Shown: piece after piece, positions 1-5,796 of the stretch
Position numbering within the stretch: position 1 is the stretch's first letter
Layout of the letters: each line of letters starts with the position of its first letter
DNA from: Oscillospiraceae bacterium
Lineage (GTDB): Bacteria > Bacillota_A > Clostridia > Oscillospirales > JAAYXM01
Assembly (NCBI GenBank): GCA_017408185.1
Contig: JAFQVE010000199.1
Coordinates: 1 to 8,248, forward strand
Direction: 5' to 3'
Length of the DNA: 8,248 nucleotides
The notes under the pieces: model-generated
Database searches by the model: none
What the model was told of the DNA's origin: nothing
What the model saw: the letters and a program-made list of their open reading frames with translations, nothing else
Made by a program: the position numbers and the translations under genes

Positions 1-441
1 GGCAACGGCAACACGCTGCTGCTGACCGCCGGAAAGCGTGGTTACATCACGGTCACGGAAGCCGCGCAGGGACACAAGCTCAAGCATTTCGTCAACATCG
101 CGGTCAATCTTCTTTTTGTCCCATTTTTTAATATTCGGACCAAAGGCGATGTTTTCGCCTACGGTCATCTTCGGGAATAGAGCATAGCGCTGGAAAACGG
201 TGTTGATGTTGCGCTTGTGCGGCGGAACATCGTTTATGCGTTTTCCGCGATAGAATATATCGCCCTGCGTAGGCGTAAGAAATCCGCCGATGATCCGCAG
301 AAGCGTTGTTTTTCCGCAACCGGACGGACCGAGCAGGGTGAGAAATTCATTTTTTTCGATATATAAATTTATTCCGTTTAAAACATCCATTCCGTCAAAG
401 GTTTTATAGATGCCGGAAAGCTCTAAAATACGTTCTCCCAT
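1..441 (-). CDS. potA: PotA-type ABC transporter ATP-binding protein (3' part outside window)
   Basis: ATPase subunit that powers a polyamine (spermidine/putrescine) importer at the cytoplasmic face of the membrane. Only the first 147 residues are present; the frame stays open to base 1. The translation begins MGERILELSGIYKTFDGMDV. It shows a Walker A motif GPSGCGKTT (38-46), a Q-loop VFQRYALFP (Gln84) of the form typical of PotA/MalK-like importers, and the ABC signature LSGGQQQRVAVA (136-147). Walker B, the H-loop and the TOBE domain would lie off the edge. The ATG at 441-439 is preceded by AGGAG six bases upstream. An ATG five bases earlier is out of frame. The gene follows the HTH-cupin regulator on the same strand, the usual arrangement of potABCD in Firmicutes. 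ABC importer family is certain; polyamine specificity rests on motif style and this neighbour. Confidence 0.85.
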   Translation of the reverse strand, partial: MGERILELSGIYKTFDGMDVLNGINLYIEKNEFLTLLGPSGCGKTTLLRIIGGFLTPTQGDIFYRGKRINDVPPHKRNINTVFQRYALFPKMTVGENIAFGPNIKKWDKKKIDRDVDEMLELVSLRGFRDRDVTTLSGGQQQRVAVA

Positions 442-477
442 TTCATTCTCCTGTAAGTGTTATTCTTGGCTTCTTGT

Positions 478-584
478 GAGATCCTTCGGCAAGCCTCAGG
501 ATGACACAGAGAAATATTTTGTGCCAAAAGGCTTTTTATCAGAAACTCGCCTATGTGTCATTCTGAGCGGCAGCGAAGAATCTC
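478..584. repeat. MITE-like element with 31-nt terminal inverted repeats
   Basis: The arms 478-508 and 554-584 are imperfect inverted repeats matching at 23 of 31 positions. Outer (GAGAT, then CTTCG) and inner (CTCAG, then ATGACACA) blocks are conserved, and most mismatches cluster in a six-base middle stretch. The 45-bp centre has no meaningful ORF. The arm consensus, GAGATTCTTCG-N6-CTCAGAATGACA, matches from memory a repeat dispersed in many bacterial genomes that often gives spurious short proteins containing 'VILSGSEES'. It carries no transposase, so it would be non-autonomous. It lies between regulator and potA and would be transcribed as a long hairpin in their mRNA. Exact ends are uncertain because no target duplication was identified. 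Confidence 0.75.
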
Positions 585-615
585 ATAAAGCTGTGCTTTC
601 AAATATCATTTCGTC

Positions 616-630
616 TCCGCCGGAGGCGGA
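616..630. repeat. Short GC-rich hairpin, possible second intergenic repeat remnant
   Basis: TCCGCC (616-621) and GGCGGA (625-630) form a perfect 6-bp stem with a GGA loop, in the context ATATCATTTCGTC...GATATGAA. This resembles a second kind of small dispersed clostridial repeat built around TCCGCC/GGCGGA arms. There is no T-tract on either strand, so it is not a convincing terminator. It lies 15 bases beyond the end of the regulator gene. Confidence 0.4.
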
Positions 631-644
631 TATGAAACAACAAA

Positions 645-1190
645 TTAAAAGTTCGGTGGGGATGATACCCACAATATTTGTGCGGTAGATTTTCCGCGGT
701 TCTTTATGCTGTGCTGCTTGTCGGCTTTGAAATAGAACGCATCGCCGCGCCGCAGACGCTCTGTTTTCATACCAAGCCGGAGCGTTATTGAACCGGAAAG
801 GACGTAACCGAATTCTTCGCCTGCGTGAGGCATATCGACCGGAGTTTCCTTGCCGGGAAGAAGTTCATACAAAATCGGCTCCATAGAATTTCTCTGTGCC
901 GTGGATACAAGCCACGTCATCTTTCCTATATCGTCAACGGTTTTTTCGCACATATCTTCGCTCTTGTATACGACAGGTGCAGAATCGCCGGTCTGTGCAA
1001 AAAATTCCTCGAAGGATGTGCCGAGGGCATCGAAAATATCAGACAGCGTTGCAAGGCTTGGTGACGTGCTGTTGGATTCAAGCTGGGAGATAAAGCCCTT
1101 TGAAAGCTCGCAACGATCCGCAAGCTCCTGCTGCGTAAGCCCGTAATAAAGCCGGAGCAGCTTTATTCTTCCGCCTATATCAATATTCAC
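645..1190 (-). CDS. HTH (XRE) - cupin transcriptional regulator of the pot operon
   Basis: DNA-binding regulator of 181 residues, probably repressing or tuning polyamine uptake. An XRE/Cro-type helix-turn-helix covers about residues 8-62, with the recognition region around LTQQELADRCELSKGFISQLE. A cupin fold covers about 104-176, with PHAGEEFGYVLSGS (His122, Glu125/Glu126) and a later His160 in DKQHSIKN as likely ligand-site residues. Length and two-domain order match the PuuR-like regulators often encoded directly before potA. The start is GTG at 1190-1188, seven bases after AAGGTGAT, a good ribosome binding site. A sigma-A promoter (1290-1318) and a palindrome (1262-1274) lie upstream and suggest autoregulation. 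The cupin probably senses a small molecule; a polyamine ligand is inferred from context only. Confidence 0.88.
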   Translation of the reverse strand: MNIDIGGRIKLLRLYYGLTQQELADRCELSKGFISQLESNSTSPSLATLSDIFDALGTSFEEFFAQTGDSAPVVYKSEDMCEKTVDDIGKMTWLVSTAQRNSMEPILYELLPGKETPVDMPHAGEEFGYVLSGSITLRLGMKTERLRRGDAFYFKADKQHSIKNRGKSTAQILWVSSPPNF

Positions 1191-1221
1191 GGTATCACCT
1201 TCGCCCTTTCACGATATCAGT

Positions 1222-1248
1222 CCACGCAGGAAAAGCTTCCCGGCGTGG
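1222..1248 (-). promoter_or_regulatory. Hairpin in the 5' leader of the HTH-cupin regulator mRNA
   Basis: On the transcribed (minus) strand, CCACGC pairs with GCGTGG (outer arms 1243-1248 and 1222-1227). Inside, GGAA pairs with TTCC (1237-1240 and 1229-1232) around a GCTT loop. That makes ten base pairs with a small internal loop. It lies between the predicted start of transcription (about 1283) and the ribosome binding site (about 1194-1201). No U-tract follows on the minus strand, so it is not an ordinary attenuator. On the plus strand it is followed by GGTTTTG, so a weak terminator for plus-strand transcripts cannot be excluded. Confidence 0.5.
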
Positions 1249-1261
1249 GTTTTGTAAAAAT

Positions 1262-1274
1262 AAACTTTAAGTTT
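1262..1274. promoter_or_regulatory. Candidate operator: AAACTT-T-AAGTTT palindrome
   Basis: A perfect inverted repeat with 6-bp arms around one central base, about 9-21 bases downstream of the predicted transcription start of the HTH-cupin gene. Small odd-centred AT-rich palindromes are typical XRE-family targets. At this place, binding of the regulator would block transcription of its own gene and, by polarity, potA. The role is inferred from position and symmetry. Confidence 0.45.
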
Positions 1275-1289
1275 GGTAATGTGAAATAC

Positions 1290-1318
1290 AATATAACATA
1301 TCCCTGTGAAAATGTCAA
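1290..1318 (-). promoter_or_regulatory. Sigma-A promoter for the regulator-potA unit
   Basis: Read on the minus strand: consensus -35 box TTGACA (1318-1313), a 17-bp spacer, and -10 box TATATT (1295-1290). Predicted start of transcription is near 1283, giving a leader of about 93 bases before the GTG start. Confidence 0.82.
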
Positions 1319-1346
1319 TAGATTTTAAACATATTCCGCCAAAATT

Positions 1347-1375
1347 TTTACAGAAGTTCCACAGCGGTTTTTAAT
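1347..1375 (+). promoter_or_regulatory. Possible upstream promoter of the dehydratase gene
   Basis: TTTACA (1347-1352), a 17-bp spacer and TTTAAT (1370-1375) form a plausible but weaker promoter. Use of it would give a leader of about 175 bases before the ATG at 1558. The box matches are moderate and the region is AT-rich, so chance is possible. Confidence 0.3.
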
Positions 1376-1488
1376 CGTTTTTCGGAGTGATTCGCATCGA
1401 GCGGGGAGAGAAGAACGCATTGTATGATTTGCCCCTTAGCCTGAGAGGTCAAGAAAAAAGAAAAACAAAAGAAAATATCTGTTTTTCC

Positions 1489-1517
1489 TTTACAACCTGT
1501 AAAGTTTGTGTTACAAT
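1489..1517 (+). promoter_or_regulatory. Sigma-A promoter of the dehydratase gene
   Basis: TTTACA (1489-1494), a 17-bp spacer and TACAAT (1512-1517). Transcription would start near 1524, about 34 bases before the ATG. A short inverted repeat TTACA-ACC-TGTAA (1490-1502) overlaps the -35 box and could be a binding site. This position also rules out an in-frame GTG at 1387 as the translation start for transcripts from this promoter. Confidence 0.75.
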
Positions 1518-1557
1518 AATATTAATTATGCGTGAAAATGTAAAGGGGTTTGTGATA

Positions 1558-3438
1558 ATGAAGCTCGGCGTTAAATCGGTTTCCTACATATTAATAGATA
1601 TACTTTGTTTTTTTGCCGCATTTTTCTTTGCGGCTCTTTTGCGCTTTGATATGGTACCCACAGAGGCATTTTCGTTCCTCGCCCGTGCAGGATGGATTTA
1701 TTATGCCGTCTGTGCCGCGTGCGTTTTCGGTCTGAGTTTTCTTCTCGGAACATACCGCGCGTTGTTCGTAAGCATCTCTTTCCGCGACGTTTTGCGTCAG
1801 CTTGAAATTTCGTTTATAACGGTTGTTGCGGCATGGCTTGCGCATCTTATATTTGAAATACCGGTGTCGATGAGCATAACGCTTATGTTTGCGTTCTTCT
1901 TTGCGGTTATGACCGTCGGCGTGCGTTGCGTTGAGCGCATCTTCAAAATATTTTTGATAATGCACCGTCCGGACGGAGAAAGCCTTCGTCGGGTTATTGT
2001 GGTAGGTGCGGGTACGGCAGGCAATATGCTTATCCATATGCTTACAACGCACCGTGATATGGGGCTTATTCCGGTCGGCGTTGTAGATGATGATGCAACA
2101 AAGCAGAATATGACGCTTTCCGGGGTGCGGGTTCTCGGCAAAATCGAAGACGTGCCGAGAATTGCGAAGGAACGCCGCGCAGATGAAATCATCATTGCCA
2201 TTCCTTCGGCGGAGTCCGAAACCTTCAAAGCTATTTACGAAAAATGCCGCAGCGCGGAGATTCCGGTAAAAACCTTCGGAAACCTTATGGATTTTCATCG
2301 GTTTATGTCGGGGACAAAGACTGCGCTTCGTGATTTGTCAATTGAAGATTTGCTTTTCCGTGATTCAATAAAAACGGATATGAGTACGGTGAAAAGCTTT
2401 ATGGAAGGAAAGTGCGTGCTCGTTACGGGAGGAGCGGGAAGCATCGGCTCTGAAATATGCCGTCAGGCGCTTGAGTATGGCTGTAAGTATCTTGTTATTA
2501 TGGACATAAACGAAAACGGACTCTTTTACCTGCAAAACGACCTGCTTGCAAAGTATCCGCGTGAGCGCTTTTGCGTGAGGGTAGGAAGCGTTCGTGACAA
2601 GGAACGCATGGGATACCTTTTCCGCCGTCACAAGTTTGATATCGTATATCATGCTGCGGCTCATAAGCACGTTCCGCTTATGGAAGATAATGTTTTTGAA
2701 GCTGTCAAGAACAATATTTTCGGGACGAAAAACACTATCGAGTGTTGCATAGAGCACGGCGTTAAGAAATTTGTGCTTATTTCCACGGACAAGGCAGTGA
2801 ATCCGACGAATATCATGGGTGCGACAAAGCGCGCGGCGGAGCTTCTTGTACAGAGATATAACGGCCGCGGGTGTGAGCTTGCTGCTGTACGTTTCGGAAA
2901 CGTTCTCGGCTCAAACGGATCGGTTATTCCGATATTCAAAAAACAGATTGAAGAAGGCGGGCCTGTAACGGTTACGCATCGCAGTATAATGCGTTATTTT
3001 ATGACCATTCCGGAGGCAGTGTCGTTGGTTCTGAATGCCGGCGCATCTGCGCACGGAGGGGAAATTTTCGTGCTGGATATGGGACAACCTGTCAGCATCT
3101 ATGACCTTGCCTGCAATATGATTGAGCTTGCAGGGCTGACCGTAGGCCGCGATATTGAAATTAAAATCACAGGGCTTCGTCCGGGTGAAAAGCTGTTTGA
3201 GGAACTAAAGCTTGAGGATGAAACGCATACGCGGACAAATCACGATAAGATTTTTATTATGCACACAAAGGAAGCAACAGAAAAGGTTGATAAGGATATT
3301 GAGCAGCTGACAGAGCTTCTTGCGACCGACAGTGGGGAAGCGGCGTTGCGCGAGGCGGTGTTTGAAACCATCTCCGTTGATTTTGCGGAAAGCGCACGCC
3401 ACGGCGGAGAGCTTTCGGAGTTCTGTGAGCTGAAATAA
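1558..3438 (+). CDS. Membrane-anchored nucleotide-sugar 4,6-dehydratase (CapD/FlaA1/PglF family)
   Basis: Probable UDP-GlcNAc 4,6-dehydratase making UDP-4-keto-6-deoxy sugars for surface polysaccharide or glycan synthesis; 626 residues. The N-terminus has four likely membrane helices (about 8-29, 45-64, 84-100, 105-122). A first Rossmann domain follows (VIVVGAGTAGNML from 146), then the catalytic extended-SDR domain with VTGGAGSIG (289-297), YHAAAHKHVPLMED (364-377) and STDKAVNPTNIMGATKR (409-425). Where short SDRs have Tyr-x3-Lys, this has Met420-x3-Lys424, as is normal for long WbpM/PglF-type dehydratases. The ATG at 1558 follows AAAGGGG by nine bases and begins MKLGVKSVSYILIDIL, a typical family start; an in-frame GTG 57 codons earlier lies upstream of the promoter. 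The exact sugar product cannot be told from the sequence. Confidence 0.92.
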   Translation: MKLGVKSVSYILIDILCFFAAFFFAALLRFDMVPTEAFSFLARAGWIYYAVCAACVFGLSFLLGTYRALFVSISFRDVLRQLEISFITVVAAWLAHLIFEIPVSMSITLMFAFFFAVMTVGVRCVERIFKIFLIMHRPDGESLRRVIVVGAGTAGNMLIHMLTTHRDMGLIPVGVVDDDATKQNMTLSGVRVLGKIEDVPRIAKERRADEIIIAIPSAESETFKAIYEKCRSAEIPVKTFGNLMDFHRFMSGTKTALRDLSIEDLLFRDSIKTDMSTVKSFMEGKCVLVTGGAGSIGSEICRQALEYGCKYLVIMDINENGLFYLQNDLLAKYPRERFCVRVGSVRDKERMGYLFRRHKFDIVYHAAAHKHVPLMEDNVFEAVKNNIFGTKNTIECCIEHGVKKFVLISTDKAVNPTNIMGATKRAAELLVQRYNGRGCELAAVRFGNVLGSNGSVIPIFKKQIEEGGPVTVTHRSIMRYFMTIPEAVSLVLNAGASAHGGEIFVLDMGQPVSIYDLACNMIELAGLTVGRDIEIKITGLRPGEKLFEELKLEDETHTRTNHDKIFIMHTKEATEKVDKDIEQLTELLATDSGEAALREAVFETISVDFAESARHGGELSEFCELK

Positions 3439-3473
3439 GGCAGAAAAAATTATAATAATTCTTTAAAAAAGTG

Positions 3474-3502
3474 TTGATTTTTAAGGTGTCAGGTGGTATA
3501 CT
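3474..3502 (+). promoter_or_regulatory. Sigma-A promoter of the cpsC-cpsD-cpsB unit
   Basis: TTGATT (3474-3479), a 17-bp spacer and TATACT (3497-3502) with an extended TGG just before it. Transcription would start near 3509. No GC-rich terminator lies between the dehydratase stop (3438) and this promoter, so read-through from upstream is also likely. An alternative TATAAT at 3503-3508 has only a poor -35 partner. Confidence 0.65.
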
Positions 3503-3549
3503 TATAATACTGTAAAATGCACTCTCGCAGGAAGGAAGTTTTAAGACCA

Positions 3550-4269
3550 ATGGAACTGGATCTGAAAAAGACCATATCGGTTCTTTTCTCTAAAATTTGG
3601 CTGATAATTGCGGTCACGATGCTCAGTGGCGTGCTTTTTCTGATAAGCAATCTCTTTTTCGTTACCCCTATGTACACGTCCCAGGCACTTCTCTACATAT
3701 CAAATATGTCGGAGCGCAAGTCTTCCATCGTTACTACCGGTGACGTCAGCGTATCACGTGAGCTTGTCAATACATTCGTTGTCATCCTCAACAGCCGCAC
3801 CGTTCTCGACAAGGTCGCAGAGCAGTCGGGGCTCGACTACACCTCAACGGAAATCAAAGGAATGATTTCAGCAGAGGCGGTTTCCTCTACCGAGGTTTTT
3901 CGTATCTCCGTTACCCACGATGACCCAACGGAGGCACAGATTATTGCGGATACAATCCTCAAGGTCGCGCCGAGTGAGATAAAGCGCGTTATGAATGCGG
4001 GTGCTGTATCTATTATCGACTATGCAACGCTTCCGCTTTCTCCATCATCTCCGAATATTCCGAGAAATACCGTCCTTGGCGCTATGCTTGGTGCCATGCT
4101 TACGGTTTTCATAATTCTCCTTACGGAAGGGCTTGACAACCGCGTGAAGAGCGAGTTTGTCCTTTCTGAGAACTTTGACCTTCCCATCATCGGCATCGTT
4201 CCTTCATTCAAGCTTGCAGAGAAGACGGTGTCCGGCGGCAAGGTAAAGCGCAGAAGGAGGGTTGGATAA
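3550..4269 (+). CDS. cpsC: Wzz/CpsC-type polysaccharide chain-length and kinase-adaptor membrane protein
   Basis: Membrane protein of 239 residues that controls polysaccharide chain length and activates the partner tyrosine kinase. It shows a short cytoplasmic start, a first membrane helix (about 16-37), an extracellular domain, a Pro/Ser-rich PLSPSSPNIPRN segment (162-173), a second helix (about 174-192) and a cytoplasmic tail ending KRRRR. This matches the Wzz domain of CpsC/YwqC/CapA proteins, in which the C-terminal tail contacts the kinase. I chose ATG 3550 (MELDLKKTISVLFSKIW) over the in-frame ATG 3517 because the purine-rich AGGAAGGAAG (3529-3538) lies between them and serves as its ribosome binding site, with a slightly long spacer. 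The stop overlaps the kinase start by one base (TAATG), implying translational coupling. Confidence 0.88.
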   Translation: MELDLKKTISVLFSKIWLIIAVTMLSGVLFLISNLFFVTPMYTSQALLYISNMSERKSSIVTTGDVSVSRELVNTFVVILNSRTVLDKVAEQSGLDYTSTEIKGMISAEAVSSTEVFRISVTHDDPTEAQIIADTILKVAPSEIKRVMNAGAVSIIDYATLPLSPSSPNIPRNTVLGAMLGAMLTVFIILLTEGLDNRVKSEFVLSENFDLPIIGIVPSFKLAEKTVSGGKVKRRRRVG

Positions 4270-5030
4270 TGGGACGTATAAATATCCCCTTTCTTAAAAA
4301 GAAGAAAAAGATCAGTACATATGTAAAAAGTGAGCTTCTTACGGAAAACAGTCCGTTTATTATTAATGAAGCGTACAAATCCATGCGCACAAACCTTATG
4401 TTTATGCTTTCGGGCAACAAGAAGGTAATCGCGTTTACAAGCTCGGCTGCAAATGAAGGAAAAACAACGACATGCCTCAATACCGCCGTTGCGTTTGCTC
4501 AGACCGGTCACAAGGTTCTTGTAATAGATATGGATATGAGAAAACCGCGTGTTCATCGCTATTTTGAAATTCCGTCATCTCCCGGATTTTCCGATAAGCT
4601 CGGCGGCTTCATAAAAGAGCTTCCGATATCAAGAACGGAATATGAAAACCTTTGGGTGTTGCCTGTCGGAACTATTCCGCCAAGCCCGCCGGAGCTTCTT
4701 ATGACCACTATCTTCGACGAGGTTCTCTCGCAGATTCGTGATGAATATGACTACATATTTATCGACACTCCGCCGATACACGTTGTTACGGACCTTGCGA
4801 TTATCGCAAGCAAGCTTGACGGAGTTGTGTTCGTTGTTCGCGAGAACACCGTCGCATTAGAGGTTGTAAAGCAGTCGATAGACAGTCTTGAGCGCGTGGG
4901 TGCAAAAATCCTTGGATTCATCTTAAACGACTCTGTCGGAGATTCGCTCTTTACGCAATATCGTTACAGACGTAAGTACAAGGCGCGTTACGGTTATACC
5001 TACGGCTACAGCCTTCCCTCAAAGGAATGA
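4269..5030 (+). CDS. cpsD: BY-family tyrosine kinase, CpsD/YwqD-like
   Basis: Bacterial tyrosine kinase of 253 residues that autophosphorylates and regulates capsule or exopolysaccharide assembly with CpsC. The P-loop TSSAANEGKTT (57-67), Walker A' VLVIDMDMRKP (83-93) and Walker B DYIFIDTPP (161-169) are all present. The C-terminus carries seven tyrosines at 231, 233, 237, 241, 243, 245 and 247, the autophosphorylation cluster. There is no membrane segment, as expected for the Gram-positive split system where CpsC supplies it. A basic stretch (KKKKK, 10-14) follows the start, then EAYKSMRTNLMF (34-45), the conserved EAYRxLRTN-like helix involved in kinase oligomerisation. The start overlaps cpsC by one base. 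Confidence 0.93.
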   Translation: MGRINIPFLKKKKKISTYVKSELLTENSPFIINEAYKSMRTNLMFMLSGNKKVIAFTSSAANEGKTTTCLNTAVAFAQTGHKVLVIDMDMRKPRVHRYFEIPSSPGFSDKLGGFIKELPISRTEYENLWVLPVGTIPPSPPELLMTTIFDEVLSQIRDEYDYIFIDTPPIHVVTDLAIIASKLDGVVFVVRENTVALEVVKQSIDSLERVGAKILGFILNDSVGDSLFTQYRYRRKYKARYGYTYGYSLPSKE

Positions 5031-5033
5031 GCT

Positions 5034-5738
5034 ATGTATATTGATTTTCATTCTCACATTTTACCCGGTGCTGACCACGGTTCCGATAGCATAGAGATGA
5101 GTCTTTCTCAGCTTGAGTATGCAGCGGCGGCAGGAGTAAGCACCATTGTTGCCACCCCGCATTTCTACCCGGATGTGGATAATATCCCGGATTTTCTTGC
5201 ACGTCGGGAAAAGGCATATGACGAGCTTTGCACCGCAAATGCAAGCGGAATAAAAATTGTGAAGGCGGCAGAGGTTCAGCTTGGGATAAATCTTGACAAA
5301 GAGCCGGAGCTTAAAAAGCTTTGTATCGGTGAAACGGATTATATTCTCATTGAGTTTCCGCCTGAGCCATGGCCGTGCTGGGTTCTTGACGCAATTACGG
5401 GAATTATCCGGGACAGACGTCTTCGGCCGGTGTGTGCACACATTGACAGAATATCCCACATCGGACGGGAAAAGATATTAAAGCTGAATATTGATGTTCA
5501 GATGAACGCCTCGGCATTTCTGGATTCAAGGCGTCACAGAAGATATTATCTCGACCTTATCGCCGACGATGCGGTTCATGTGCTCGGAAGCGACACTCAC
5601 GGCGACGGTAAGCAGTCATATAAAGATTTTTCGTATGCAGTAAAGAAAATAGGCAAGATGATGCCGTATCTTACTGCAAACGCAGAAAAAATTATCACGC
5701 CGCGTGACGGTTCGCGGCAAATCAAATTAAGTCTGTAA
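5034..5738 (+). CDS. cpsB: PHP-family protein-tyrosine phosphatase, CpsB/YwqE-like
   Basis: Metal-dependent phosphatase of 234 residues that removes phosphate from the C-terminal tyrosines of the partner kinase. The PHP metal-site residues are in place: His6 and His8 (DFHSHILPG), His43 (ATPHF), Glu80 (AAEVQ), Glu107 (LIEFPP), His136 (PVCAHIDR), Asp187 and His189 (GSDTHG). Length matches the family. Small departures from the usual form are DHG at 14-16 where DDG is common, and AHIDR where AHPER is common; neither removes a presumed ligand. The ATG lies three bases after the kinase stop; AAAGGA at 5021-5026, inside the end of the kinase gene, is the ribosome binding site. Gene order C-D-B makes a complete phosphorylation cycle in one transcript. 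Confidence 0.92.
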   Translation: MYIDFHSHILPGADHGSDSIEMSLSQLEYAAAAGVSTIVATPHFYPDVDNIPDFLARREKAYDELCTANASGIKIVKAAEVQLGINLDKEPELKKLCIGETDYILIEFPPEPWPCWVLDAITGIIRDRRLRPVCAHIDRISHIGREKILKLNIDVQMNASAFLDSRRHRRYYLDLIADDAVHVLGSDTHGDGKQSYKDFSYAVKKIGKMMPYLTANAEKIITPRDGSRQIKLSL

Positions 5739-5758
5739 GGCAAAATTACACATTGCCT
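5738..5758 (+). promoter_or_regulatory. Weak stem-loop between cpsB and the SLH gene
   Basis: AGGCAA (5738-5743) and TTGCCT (5753-5758) make a 6-bp stem with a 9-base loop, starting on the last base of the cpsB stop codon. A T-run follows only twelve bases later (5771-5776), too far for a classical terminator. It may partly attenuate or process the transcript before the SLH gene. I found no convincing separate promoter in this 58-bp gap. Confidence 0.3.
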
Positions 5759-5796
5759 GCAATAGGAAAATTTTTTCAAGGAAGGTGTTTAACACT

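Larger units (their letters stand above)
1191..1557. other. Divergent intergenic region between pot operon and polysaccharide module
   Basis: This 367-bp stretch holds no credible gene. It contains the regulator's leader hairpin, operator-like palindrome and minus-strand promoter on the left half, and one strong plus one weaker plus-strand promoter on the right half. The stretch 1385-1480 between the two plus-strand promoters is purine-rich at its end (A/G-rich around 1451-1475). I could not match it to a known riboswitch or small RNA. Confidence 0.7.

Noticed and set aside
410..688. 92-codon plus-strand ORF across the regulator-potA gap
   Set aside because: Its translation contains 'VILSGSEESHK', a product of reading through the inverted-repeat element, and it overlaps both potA and the regulator on the opposite strand. 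No ribosome binding site supports it.
1395..1460. Possible riboswitch (purine-rich GGGGAGAGAAG and CCTGAGAGG elements)
   Set aside because: The pieces recall TPP or glycine aptamers only in short words. The order and stems required for either aptamer are not present.
1387..1557. In-frame GTG extension of the dehydratase by 57 residues
   Set aside because: The best promoter (1489-1517) lies inside this stretch, the extra residues do not look like the family, and ATG 1558 has a good ribosome binding site and a family-typical start.
1591..2298. 235-codon minus-strand ORF inside the dehydratase gene
   Set aside because: It lies wholly opposite a well-supported gene with clear motifs, is rich in Arg/His/Asn without a recognisable domain, and fits a codon-bias shadow.
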